Source: Yamagishiella unicocca
Lineage: Eukaryota; Chlorophyta; Chlorophyceae; Chlamydomonadales; Volvocaceae
Direction: 5' to 3'
Assembly: GCA_003116995.1 (NCBI GenBank)
Contig: BDSL01000172.1
Location: 56,690-120,689, forward strand
Length of the DNA: 64,000 nt
Below, piece after piece: positions 18,463 to 26,851 of this stretch; within the stretch, counting starts at the first letter, position 1; the number at the start of each line of letters is the position of its first letter. The notes beneath the pieces are model-generated. The model was given only the letters and a program-made list of their open reading frames with translations, was not told where the DNA came from and ran no database searches. Both the position numbers and the translations under genes were made by a program.

Positions 18463-19950
18463 ATGAGAAGAATCAAGCTTAAGTTCGGTACAATTGATAA
18501 GGCCAGCAATGATGGCACTGAATCAGCAGGTAATGACGTTGCTCAATTTTACTTCCTAAAGGTTTACATGAACAGGTTCCAGACTGCTAATGGTAACTTT
18601 TATTGACCTTATGCAGGAAACAAAAGTCGTCCCAGCTCCATGATGGCTTCAGACACATCATTCGAGGGTGTCCCTGACAACATTCCCATTGGCACCGGGG
18701 ATGGAGATGGAGATGTTGAGGTCGGCACTGGAGCCGGTCATGGTGACGCTGGGGAGGCCAGCGATGGAGACATTGAGCTCGACACTGGAAACGGTGATGG
18801 TGACGCTGAGGAGGCCAACGATGGTGACGCCGAGGCTGGCGATGGTGATGCCGAGGCTGGTGCTGGTGACACCGAGTCTGGCGATGGTGATGCCGAGGCT
18901 GGCGATGGTGATGGTGAGGCTGGCGATGGTGACACCAAGTCTGGCGATGGTGATGCCGAGTCTGGCGATGGTGATGCCGAGGCTGGCGATGGTGACACCA
19001 AGTCTGGCGATGGTGATGCCGAGGCTGGCGATGGTGATGGTGAGGCTGGCGATGGTGACACCAAGGCTGGCGATGGTGACACCAAGTCTGGCGATGGTGA
19101 TGCCGAGTCTGGCGATGGTGATGCCGAGGCTGGCGATGGTGACACCAAGTCTGGCGATGGTGATGCCGAGGCTGGCGATGGTGATGGTGAGGCTGGCGAT
19201 GGTGACACCAAGTCTGGCGATGGTGATGCCGAGTCTGGCGATGGTGACACCAAGTCTGGCGATGGTGATGCCGAGGCTGGCGATGGTGATGGTGAGGCTG
19301 GCGATGGTGACACCAAGTCTGGCGATGGTGATGCCGAGTCTGGCGATGGTGACACCAAGTCTGGCGATGTTGATGCCGGGGCTGGCGATGGTGATGGTGA
19401 GGCTGGCGATGGTGACACCAAGTCTGGCGATGGTGATGCCGGGGCTGGCGATGGTGACACCAAGGCTGGCGATGGTGACACCGAGGCTGAACAGGTCAGT
19501 GGTCTATGGGTTGGACTCTATGGGTTTCCACTCTTGTGTTGGATAATGAATTAAATATGTGTGTATATTTCGACGCAGGTAACCCTACAAAAAAAGGGCA
19601 AGCGCAAGAAGAGCGTACCCTTCAGCTTCGAGGGTGATATCAAGGATGTAAAATGGCCCAAGAGCGGGGTGAGGTCTGGGGTACACCCGCAGCAGATCTT
19701 CAATTACTCAAACTACAAGCAGAACGGCTCACTATTGCTTTACGACGCCGTATTGTGCAAGAATATCTGCGACGCTGAAACTGGCGCCAAAATCAAGAAG
19801 AATTCAAATGTATTCGTTGTCATCGACTTCTTCCATTTCACTGCGAGGTTCTCCTCCTGGAATGGCACAGAAACCATCGTCGTGAACACCGATCTGAAAT
19901 TTGAGATGCCCTCAGCGATGACCTCAGCGAAGAGGTTCAAGAAGGAATAG
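18463..19950 (+). CDS. Spliced gene A: acidic GDGD-repeat protein with conserved C-terminal domain
   Basis: Three exons: 18463-18529, 18617-19494 and 19579-19950. Joined they give an open frame of 438 codons, while the unspliced sequence has in-frame stops in both introns (TGA near 18603, TAA near 19552). Exon 1 begins MRRIKLKFG. Exon 2 is about 35 copies of a heptad GDGD(A/T)(E/K)(A/S), encoded by a 21-base repeat, giving an extremely acidic region. Exon 3 starts with a basic KKGKRKK patch and encodes a domain of about 110 residues ([14 protein letters not shown]...). That domain is distantly similar to the C-terminal domain of spliced gene [13 protein letters not shown] against FEHGDINKV/HPSK, and later a similar [13 protein letters not shown] against VCVIIS.E.FFIRIS pattern. 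Function unknown; the layout suggests a nucleic-acid or histone-binding acidic protein, which is a guess. Confidence 0.8.
18530..18616 (+). other. Spliceosomal-type intron 1 of gene A
   Basis: 87 bases, donor GCAG|GTAATG, acceptor TATGCAG|GAAAC, phase 1. The intron contains an in-frame TGA, so splicing is needed to link the ATG exon to the repeat exon. Confidence 0.75.
18680..19490. repeat. 21-bp coding minisatellite
   Basis: A near-perfect tandem array of GCTGGCGATGGTGATGCCGAG-type units inside exon 2 of gene A. Higher-order blocks of about five units recur. The other frames are also open across this array, giving long spurious frames on both strands. Confidence 0.95.
19495..19578 (+). other. 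Spliceosomal-type intron 2 of gene A
   Basis: 84 bases, donor GAACAG|GTCAGT, acceptor CGACGCAG|GTAACC, phase 0. It contains an in-frame TAA. The split codes continue in the same frame on both sides. Confidence 0.72.
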
Positions 19951-20626
19951 GTCATCATTGGTTAGCCATCTCCGGTTTGGGGACTTTTGCTTGACCCTTG
20001 CTTTACTCCTCCATGACTCTTGAACTCTTGAACTCCTAAAATATTGAGACAATCTGACTTTCTGATTACTGTGATACTTTCCATAAGTCGCGCACGCATC
20101 TTATTGATTGGTAACAGCGTTTTAGAACGACTTCTGGTGTTTGTCAAGTGATTATTAATGACTTGCAACTCGAACACGTATGCGATATGATTGGTACCTT
20201 GTTGCAAGTACCTCGTTGGCACCTTGGTTCGTGTGCACGTGTGCGCATTAGTGGTCTATTCTATACGAATGTGGGTCACTGGACTTCGGGTCACAGGAAA
20301 TACGCAGCCGGTATAAGATATATCCGTCTTTTGACGGACTCTGCTTGTCCCTTTACAAAATCGTCGTGACAAGGGCGTCATGGCATGCCCACACACGGAT
20401 TTTATGCATGAACTTATTCCTCGTATTAAGGACTCTTTGTATCAATGACTCTTTGTATTAATGACTCTTTGTATTAATGACTTTTTGTATTCATGACTAC
20501 AGCATAATTGCTGTGCATGGATTGTTGCTGTGCATGGATTGCGCGCTTATGCTGCAAATACGTGTAATACGCAATCGGAGTCAATCGGATCAATTTGACA
20601 TCATAACATTAGACGTTAGACGTTAG

Positions 20627-20707
20627 CAGCGTTGTGCCCGTAACAAGACACCCTTAAATCACTTTGTAAAACAAACTTAAGGTTTAGTTAATACGGGCAC
20701 AACGCTG
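20627..20707. mobile_element. MITE copy D (hAT-like, complete)
   Basis: An 81-bp element with intact 16-bp inverted ends, flanked by perfect 8-bp repeats GACGTTAG (20619-20626 and 20708-20715). Same orientation as copy B. Confidence 0.93.
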
Positions 20708-21364
20708 GACGTTAGACACTCCGCTCAGTCTATATACAACTCAGTCAGTTGCGAGACAGGAATCTTCATTATCAGCATCATTGTCGATAAGGATAAAGGG
20801 TGGGCAACTTCGGGAAATACCCACTGTCGTGTGGTCACAGGAAATACACAGTCGGTTTTTATGTCCCACTGCAAAATATCGTGACCAGGGCATCTCGGCT
20901 TGCCCGCCCTCGCAAACAACGCATTGTCATCCAATGTGCAACACGTGCGAGATGATTAACGTGGAAGGCATCTTTGAACACTCCTCGTTAGACCTTTTAA
21001 TGTTGTAAATGAACGATTCCACAATTTGCATCTTCGTCTAAAATATGGTTATCTGCTTACACCCCGTTCCTCTTGCAAAGCTGGGTTCTGGCACTCCCTG
21101 GAACTTTTCGCAAACGCCTTCATGCGACTGGCAGTTGTCCACTAGGTAGACCTGAAGATCACCAAAGTTTCATGGGTCAAACGCTCTCCTCTCTGACCTA
21201 AATTAAGCATTGTTGAACACAAAAGAGCAGGGTACCACAAAAGAGGACTTCGATATGTTTTTAAGGGGAACTTCGTGTTAGACACATACAAATACAAACA
21301 AATACAAAGAATTTTGACACATACAATACATGGGGGGGGGGGTGTTGGGTTTGTTAAACCCACC

Positions 21365-21442
21365 CAGCATTGTGCCCGTATTAACAAAACCTTAAGTTTG
21401 TTTTACAAAGTGATTTAAGGGCGTATTATTACGGGCACAACG
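21365..21442. mobile_element. MITE copy E (hAT-like, right end trimmed)
   Basis: A 78-bp element, starting CAGCATTGTGCCCGTA and ending ACGGGCACAACG without the final CTG. Perfect 8-bp target repeats AACCCACC flank it (21357-21364 and 21443-21450). Opposite orientation to B and D. Confidence 0.9.
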
Positions 21443-21454
21443 AACCCACCACAC

Positions 21455-21682
21455 CTAGGCGTGGCCGCATGCTAAGCACATCAGGAACAAGCTCAACACA
21501 CCACCGACACAATTCAAAGTATCGGTGATACACGCTCCAATGTAGCAACCAATGTAGCAACCATCCATCGGTTTTGTTGGTTTCACGGTCGGAGCCACAG
21601 TCGGAGCCTCGGTAGGAGGAGCCTCAGGGTTGTCCGTGTTTGTGTATAAGCTGTGCACATGTGGGGGCTGGTTCTGTGACAT
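21455..21682 (-). CDS. Small Pro/Thr-rich protein with hydrophobic Cys-rich tail
   Basis: 75 residues from an ATG. The N-terminal half is rich in Pro, Thr and Val (EAPPTEAPTVAPTVKPTKP). The C-terminal 35 residues are hydrophobic with six cysteines (CYIGCYIGACITDTLNCVGG) and could be membrane-associated. No family recognised. The clear domain contrast favours a real gene, but the block is repeat-rich. Confidence 0.45.
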   Translation of the reverse strand: MSQNQPPHVHSLYTNTDNPEAPPTEAPTVAPTVKPTKPMDGCYIGCYIGACITDTLNCVGGVLSLFLMCLACGHA

Positions 21683-21832
21683 GTTTTTCCTTCAGAATTT
21701 TGAATGTATTCAGGAATGTCAAATGTCCAAATTATGTTTTCAAGTGTATCGTATTTTTTAAAGTGTATCGTAAATCAATTTTTTCCAACAAAGATTCTCT
21801 CGCAGTCAGTCGCGGCCTCACCTATATATAAC

Positions 21833-21872
21833 CGTGGAGCTCCTCCTCAACAGGGGCGCGGTAACAAAGAAT
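21833..21872 (+). pseudogene. Ankyrin-repeat fragment
   Basis: The plus strand encodes TVELLLNRGAVTK here, the second helix and turn of an ankyrin repeat matching units of the gene at 10006-11103, but with no start, no neighbouring repeat and stops nearby. It looks like debris of an ankyrin gene in the opposite orientation to the gene at 22127-22993. Confidence 0.5.
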
Positions 21873-21959
21873 ATCGGGGCTTGTATATTACATATTACAT
21901 TGGACACGATTTTTGGGAAAATATTTGGGAAAATATGAGTTGATGAGTCAGTATATAAT

Positions 21960-22126
21960 ACCCTGGAACTCTTGAAAGAAAAGAAAAAAGAACCCGCATG
22001 ATATCTCCGTGTGGATCGCACGATCTCAATGTGCCGCCCGCCTCCCCCATCTCCGACATCGCCAAGCGCATCCCTATTAACGTGGCACGTGTGGCCCGCG
22101 CATGCCGCGCAAAACGCAGCGCCTCT
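21960..22126 (-). pseudogene. Frameshifted 3' continuation of the ankyrin gene
   Basis: Just past the stop of 22127-22993, the next frame reads NEEALRFARHARATRATLIG, parallel to the preceding repeat (GNEALRLAEVSARANILRFLL). A further frame change then exposes GGRHIEIVRSTRR, an ankyrin HIEIV helix. At least one more repeat has therefore been cut off by indels. Confidence 0.55.
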
Positions 22127-22993
22127 TCATTGCCGCTCCTTGTCATCTTGCGCCAACAGGAACCTTAATATGTTCGCTCGGGCGCTAACTTCCGCCAAGC
22201 GCAGAGCCTCATTTCCTTGCGCGTGAACGTCAGCTTCGCTGTCCAAGAGTAAACGACGTACCATCTCCGCGCGGGCCCCACCTGCCGCGATACGCAGCGC
22301 ACTCTCTCTTGCTTCAGCAGACACGTTAGCTGCGACGATCATGTGGATGAGGGGCTGCACGATCTCCATGCGGCCGCACCGCTTAGCAGAGTTCAATGCA
22401 CACGCGTGCACTTCTCCTCGATTCGTGACCGGTAGTGATTGTACGCTGCGGAAGAGCAATTTGATAGCGTCCATGTTGCCGCCCGCAGCCGCCTTATCCA
22501 CGGCCTGGCAAGCGTATGTCATCAAGTCAGCGCCTCTCTCGATGAGGAAAGACACTGTGGACGTGTGGCCCTGCGCCGCTGCAACCACCAGTGCCTGGCC
22601 AATGAGCTCCTGCTGCTGCAACTCCTCTGATAGTATGAACTTGTCCAAGATGTACCGCGCCGTGTCAGTGCAGCTCGTCGCACATGCCCAGAGAAATATG
22701 TCCCGCTTGACGGCTTCTCGCAGGGTCTTCGCGCACTCCTCCGGACCGTTGAAAAGAGGCAAGAAGCTGTTCACGACGCTGTGACCGGGCGTTCGCCTAG
22801 TCACGTCCGTGACCAGAATGTTGTGTCGGATGCGAGCTAGGACCAGCGGGTCAGCCTTCTTGCTATTGTATATGTCCCTAAAGGTTGTGCAGCTGCGTAT
22901 GAGATCCTTGCTGCCATTGCTGACGACAATGACCTCTAAAAGGAGTTCTGGCGGTAAACTAAGCAAGTTCTTATCCTCATAATTGCTTATCAT
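22127..22993 (-). CDS. F-box-like / ankyrin protein, GC-rich, truncated at 3' end
   Basis: 288 residues from an ATG. Residues 10-47 (LLSLPPELLLEVIVVSNGSKDLIRSCTTF) match the F-box-like start of the 10006 gene, with the same VVSNGS/VRSNGS word. Ankyrin-like repeats follow (GHTSTVSFLIERGADL, GNMDAIKLLFRSV, GRMEIVQPLIHM, ARAEMVRRLLLDSEADVHAQGNEALRLA). It is much more GC-rich than the 10006 gene. The C-terminus ends abruptly after one helix, and further repeat sequence continues downstream out of frame, so the present protein is probably a shortened product. A role as a host ubiquitin-ligase adaptor is inferred only. Confidence 0.75.
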   Translation of the reverse strand: MISNYEDKNLLSLPPELLLEVIVVSNGSKDLIRSCTTFRDIYNSKKADPLVLARIRHNILVTDVTRRTPGHSVVNSFLPLFNGPEECAKTLREAVKRDIFLWACATSCTDTARYILDKFILSEELQQQELIGQALVVAAAQGHTSTVSFLIERGADLMTYACQAVDKAAAGGNMDAIKLLFRSVQSLPVTNRGEVHACALNSAKRCGRMEIVQPLIHMIVAANVSAEARESALRIAAGGARAEMVRRLLLDSEADVHAQGNEALRLAEVSARANILRFLLAQDDKERQ

Positions 22994-23384
22994 TTCTTGT
23001 TGTTTTCAATGAATGAACGATTCGTGAACGATTCATTAACTATTCGTGAATTATTTGTGAATTATTTTTGTGAATTATTTGTGAACTATTCGTGAACTAT
23101 TCGTGATTGTGATTGTGAACTTGAAAGTACAGTCATGCACGACAAATCAACATGAGAAGTACGAAACTGTCATCACTCCAGGGAACTGCGAATGTACTGC
23201 ATTTGCATTCCATGCATATATAATCAGCTTTTAAAGCTCAAAGGGCATATCTTATCATGTTTGCTCAAACATAGCTCATTACCTCACTATTACCTCACTA
23301 TTACCTCATTACCTCACTATTACCTCATTATTACCTCAGTTCATCAGCTACAGATTTTCAGGTCTCACAACGCCCGAACCTGCC
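22994..23384 (+). promoter_or_regulatory. Promoter region of spliced gene B
   Basis: About 23000-23120 has TTCGTGAACTATTCGTGAA repeats. At 23175-23203 ACTCCAGGGAACTGCGAATG then TACTGCATT repeats the box seen before gene A, followed by a TATA-like CATATATAATC at 23215-23225. About 23278-23340 is a run of ATTACCTCACT repeats in the probable 5' leader. The conserved box plus TATA spacing supports a shared promoter. Confidence 0.65.
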
Positions 23385-25105
23385 ATGTTGCCATCAAACG
23401 AGAACGTGACAGCAGTTTTTGGTGACCGCTTGATTGTCCACCACGGTATGTTGCCTCGGTAACTTCATGAATGTGTGCCTGCAAAACTAGGGTTGGCTTA
23501 ACTGCATTGATGATGATGATGACCACGTGTGCCATATTTTCCCCTTTCTCGCAGACACACACGGTGACACGGAGTGTGATGAGAAGATTAACGACGACGT
23601 GACAGCAGTTATTGGTGACCGCTTGATTGTCCACCACGGTATGTTGCCTCGGCAACTTCATGAATGTGTGCCTGCAAAACTAGGGTTGGCTTAACTGCAT
23701 TGATGATGATGATGATGATGACCACGTGTGCCATATTTTCCCCTTTCTCGCAGACACACACGGTGACATGGAGTGTGATGAGAAGATTAACGGTGATGTG
23801 AAGATTAATGGTGATGAGAAGATTAACGGCGACCAGAAGTATGACAGCGGTGCAGGAGGCAGTGCAGGCGACACCAAGCAGCGCCAAAAAAAACGCAAGC
23901 ACGAGGACGGAAGTGGTGGTGCAGGCGGCATCAAGCAGCAGCCTGGCAAGAAGAGCAGTCAAACGATGCGCAAGCACGATGGTACGAAACGTTGTGTTCT
24001 CAACCAGCGTAGTGCCCGTATTAACAAAACCTTAAGTTTGTTTTACAAAGTGATTTAAGGGCGTATTATTACGGGCACAACGCTGTTCTCAACTGAGCTA
24101 ACAATCACCTACCAACAAATATCATCTATCCCGAACGTGCGCACAGGTGGCGGCCCGCGAGATGACGCCCTTGATATCGAGGACGATAATGACGGCGCTG
24201 AGTCAGGACAGCGCAGAAACTCGTCGCTGGCAACAACTAAGCAAGGGGCACCCAAGCCGCCGGGAGGCAAGCAGGGGGCACCCAAGCCATCGGGAGGCAA
24301 GCAGGAGGCAGCCAAGCCATCGGGAGGCAAGCAGGAGGCAGCCAAGCCACCAGGAGGCAAGCAGGAGGCAGCCAAGCCATCGGGAGGCAAGCAGGAGGCA
24401 GCCAAGCCACCAGGACATAAGTCGCCAGGACACAAGCCGTCAGGAAGCCTTCAGGGGGCATCCAAGCCACCAGGACACAAGCCGTCGGGAAACCAGCAGG
24501 AGGCAGCCAAGCCACCGGCACCCAAGCCGCCGGCACCCAAGCCACCGGCACCCAAGCCGCCGGGAGGCACCAGCAACGACAACGACAACGAATCAGACAC
24601 CGTACCTGACTCTGATCAGGAGACGTCGCATGAGGAGTCGCCAAAGAAGTCGCCAAAGAAGTCGCCAAAGAAGTCCTTGGATAATGGACTCATCGTCATG
24701 GGCAAGAATTTCGACTTCGAACACGGCGACATCAACAAGGTGGCCTACCCCTTGACGCAGGGGAAGGAAATCATCCACCCGTCCAAGCTCGTCAGGTCCA
24801 AGTACATCAAGCGTGTTGGCACCACGCTCATCTGCTTTGGCAAACTTTTGAAGACGGTTTGCTGTGACAAGACTTCGGCAGTCATCCACAAGGATACAGC
24901 TGTCTGCGTCATCATCAGCCCAGAGAAGTTCTTCATTCGGATTTCTGAGGATCTGCGGAAGTGCAACACGTGCCAACCTCCGGTCGGCAAAACGTCGATT
25001 AACGTGTTCAAACATCTGCACTTCAACCAGAAGAAGGAGAATGCGTTGATGAAGAAGGAGGCGGAGGAGGAGGTGAAGCAGGAAGGAGAGGAGGGGATGG
25101 AGTAA
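23385..25105 (+). CDS. Spliced gene B: low-complexity protein with conserved C-terminal domain
   Basis: Four exons: 23385-23445, 23555-23638, 23754-23981 and 24147-25105. Joined they give exactly 444 codons (443 residues and stop), every junction in phase 1. Exons 1 and 2 encode a near-identical TAVxGDRLIVHH peptide, the result of a tandem exon-intron duplication. Exon 3 has KINGD repeats and a basic QRQKKRK patch. Exon 4 has PxGGKQEAAKPPGGK repeats, then KSPKKSPKKS, a pattern like histone H1 tails. A globular C-terminal domain of about 125 residues (from MGKNFDFEHGDINKV) is distantly similar to that of gene A. The last 25 residues are Lys/Glu-rich. Function unknown; the Lys-Pro repeats suggest DNA binding, as an inference. 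Confidence 0.85.
23446..23554 (+). other. Intron 1 of gene B
   Basis: 109 bases, donor CCACG|GTATGT, acceptor CCCCTTTCTCGCAG|ACAC with a strong pyrimidine tract and a CTTAAC branch-point candidate. It is nearly identical to intron 2, which differs by one T/C change and two extra GAT triplets. Confidence 0.88.
23639..23753 (+). other. Intron 2 of gene B (duplicate of intron 1)
   Basis: 115 bases with the same donor GTATGT and acceptor CTCGCAG as intron 1. The copy arose with its upstream exon as a tandem duplication of about 193 bases (roughly 23409-23601 and 23602-23800). Confidence 0.88.
23982..24146 (+). other. Intron 3 of gene B, containing a MITE
   Basis: 165 bases, donor GATG|GTACGA, acceptor GTGCGCACAG|GTGG, phase 1. 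Removing the MITE and one target copy leaves about 76 bases, close to the other introns. The insertion is fully inside the intron, so the spliced product is unaffected. Confidence 0.8.
24005..24085. mobile_element. MITE copy F (hAT-like, inside an intron)
   Basis: An 81-bp element with ends CAGCGTAGTGCCCGTA and TTACGGGCACAACGCTG, flanked by perfect 8-bp repeats TTCTCAAC (23997-24004 and 24086-24093). This target fits the nTnnnnAn preference of hAT transposases. Opposite orientation to B and D. Confidence 0.93.
24235..24575. repeat. 30-bp coding repeat in exon 4 of gene B
   Basis: Tandem units of GGAGGCAAGCAGGAGGCAGC then CAAGCC(A/G)(C/T)C(A/G) encode (P/S)GGKQEAAKP decapeptides, degenerating to PAPKP units. 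Spurious long frames occur on both strands across it. Confidence 0.85.
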
Positions 25106-25934
25106 TAGTTCCGGGAACTGCGACTGCAATTTGTATAGACTTGCGATTGACTTGCGAATTAAGCCGGTGGGTCTATGCATGTTTCGATGTTTCGATGTTT
25201 CGACGTGCGCTTGAGGATTTTTACATATGCAGATGGCGTGGGTTTGCCGAGATGCCATGTGGTCACGACAGTTTGCAAAGGGACAGCGTTGGGCTTGTTT
25301 TACAAAGTGATTTAAGGGTGTCTTATTACGGGCACAACGCTGCAAAGGGACACTAGGATTGTAGAAAGTCGAATAGACCTTCTAAAGACCTTTAACGATT
25401 GGGTTTTGGACATGCGCGCTTTCTTGAGGGTTTTCGACATGCGCGCTTTCTTGAGGGTTTTCGACATGCGCGCTTGCGGGTTGTGGGTTTGGACATGCGC
25501 GCTTTCTTGTGGGTTTGGACATGCGCTTGACAATCAAAGTGTATGAGCAGATCACATATAATTTATTCTGCTTCAACAGTGGTGCTTGTTAGTTATTGAA
25601 CATGTGTCACCAGGCCCTCATGGGGCCCATGTGTAACGAATGACACGAAACACTTTCCCTCACGTGTCACTGTGCCAAATTCCGATGAAGTTCAAAACCT
25701 CAGCTTTAGTCTTAGCGTATCGCTGCAACACAGAGCAACAGTGAATATATGCGACGCCGCGCTCTCCCTAGCCTCCACGCTGCATTCTCAAAGCTTGCTC
25801 TACATATGCTTTACTTTGTTATTTTGTTGTTTGTTGTTGTAATACCAAGTCTTGCGGAATCTTGCGGAATCCGAAAGGATCGTTGAAAATCTTCGAAATT
25901 ACATCGGAAGCATTTTGTTATAGGCACCATATCA
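25106..25934. other. Spacer with MITE G and 26-bp repeats
   Basis: Immediately after gene B, 25107-25132 (GTTCCGGGAACTGCGACTGC) resembles the promoter box of gene B, perhaps a duplicated promoter without gene. About 25409-25530 has four copies of a 26-base unit (GACATGCGCGCTTTCTTGAG and similar). TTGTTGTTTGTTGTTG repeats lie near 25820. No credible gene seen. Confidence 0.6.
25284..25342. mobile_element. MITE copy G (hAT-like, internally deleted)
   Basis: A 59-bp copy: the left end CAGCGTTG is joined directly to the core GGCTTGTTTTACAAAG, having lost about 22 bases. The right end is intact, and perfect 8-bp repeats CAAAGGGA flank it (25276-25283 and 25343-25350). Confidence 0.9.
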
Positions 25935-26294
25935 TCACATGGTCTTCCAGAACATTCCACAGTGCGAACAATAATAGAGAAACTTCATATTTATGGAATC
26001 GTACTTCAAGTAAATTACTTCTTCCTTGGAGGACTCAGGACGCTGACAGGTCTTGTTAATACATGGGATCTTGTCTGTCCTTGGAAGGGTATGGTCATAT
26101 GCGATATATTGTGAAAGATACTGCTTGTGTATACCCTCTCCATAATCTTCTTGATTTATGACTTCATTATTTGGGGCACCTGCATCGCCTGGGCCTGGGT
26201 CTGCATATGTTGCACAACACTTGCACTGATACTGCATTGCTGATCCATCTAAACGAAGGTAGAGCATGTTGTGACATTTGTCACAGAATCGCAT
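25935..26294 (-). CDS. RPB9: RNA polymerase subunit RPB9-like (zinc ribbons)
   Basis: 119 residues from an ATG. The N-terminal zinc ribbon has C4, C7, C24 and C27 (FCDKCHNMLY...), the linker carries the family hallmark DHTLPRT (67-73), and the C-terminal ribbon has C78, C83, C109 and C112 (YYCSHCGMFW). Length and order fit RPB9 better than TFIIS, because the TFIIS acidic RSADEP hairpin is absent. It would be the small lobe subunit of a virus-encoded RNA polymerase. RPB6 is encoded 500 bases upstream on the same strand. Confidence 0.88.
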   Translation of the reverse strand: MRFCDKCHNMLYLRLDGSAMQYQCKCCATYADPGPGDAGAPNNEVINQEDYGEGIHKQYLSQYIAYDHTLPRTDKIPCINKTCQRPESSKEEVIYLKYDSINMKFLYYCSHCGMFWKTM

Positions 26295-26488
26295 GTTGAT
26301 AGTGTTACCGGTAACCCCTTTCCTTTTGTGAAGGCGTACATTTTTTATGTCAAATTGATGTCCCTTCTCATTTTATTAGTTTAAAAAATATTTTGGGAAA
26401 ACGTACCGAGACTGATATCTCATGTATTTATTCTTGTTTTATTGTTATCCCAATCATATGAGATCAAGCCATTATCAACTACGCGTCA

Positions 26489-26851
26489 ATGAACTACGCG
26501 TCAATGAACTACGCGTCAATCAACTACGCGTCAATCAACTACGCATCAATGACCAAGCCGGAGTGTCTTCTATACTGCGATGAAATACTTTACCCGTCAG
26601 AAACCGAGCCACAGGTACCCTCTAAGACATCTTCAACCATCGTCAATAGCAACGTCATACACACCACATGTACCAATCCTGCCAATCCAGCATCCATGGG
26701 AAAATATGTCGCTGATGATTTACTACAAGATACTGCACAGAGTTCTAAGCTCAAAAGCTCAATCAATAATATGGTGAATGTTGTTGTTATACCTATCCAA
26801 GGAGTTCGGAGAGGGACCATGTCTCACGTCCTCCATCAGGAAGCCGTTTGA
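26489..26851 (+). CDS. Hypothetical protein with NYAS repeats
   Basis: 120 residues from an ATG. The first 20 residues are MNYAS/INYAS repeats encoded by a 15-base DNA repeat (AACTACGCGTCAATG). The rest is mixed in composition with several cysteines. The 3' end overlaps the RPB6 gene on the other strand by about 58 bases. No family recognised and the start repeat is unusual, so it may be spurious. Confidence 0.35.
   Translation: MNYASMNYASINYASINYASMTKPECLLYCDEILYPSETEPQVPSKTSSTIVNSNVIHTTCTNPANPASMGKYVADDLLQDTAQSSKLKSSINNMVNVVVIPIQGVRRGTMSHVLHQEAV

Larger units (their letters stand above)
19951..21454. other. Gene-poor repeat region
   Basis: I see no convincing gene. The region holds two copies of a diverged dispersed repeat (about 20288-20395 and 20835-20915: GTCACAGGAAAT-C-CAG-CGG at one end and GGGC.TC..GGC.TGCCC at the other), a TGACTCTTTGTATTAA tandem repeat (about 20425-20505), a tandem GACGTTA word at the MITE insertion point, a run of ten G near 21332, and MITE copies D and E. 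Short open frames here look like chance products of the repeats. Confidence 0.65.

Noticed and set aside
18668..19546. Long open frames on both strands (292 and 247 codons) across the GDGD array
   Set aside because: They are frame shadows of a 21-bp repeat that happens to lack stops in every frame; only the GDGD frame connects to plausible exons on both sides.
20725..20934. 69-codon minus-strand frame in the repeat region
   Set aside because: It runs through a dispersed repeat copy and has no counterpart in the other copies.
24147..24755. Arg/His-rich and Leu/Pro-rich frames overlapping exon 4 of spliced gene B
   Set aside because: Shadows of the 30-bp coding repeat; they do not continue into the conserved C-terminal domain.
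25409..25530. CRISPR-like array of 26-bp repeats
   Set aside because: The units are directly adjacent or overlapping with no unique spacers of constant length, so it is a simple tandem repeat.
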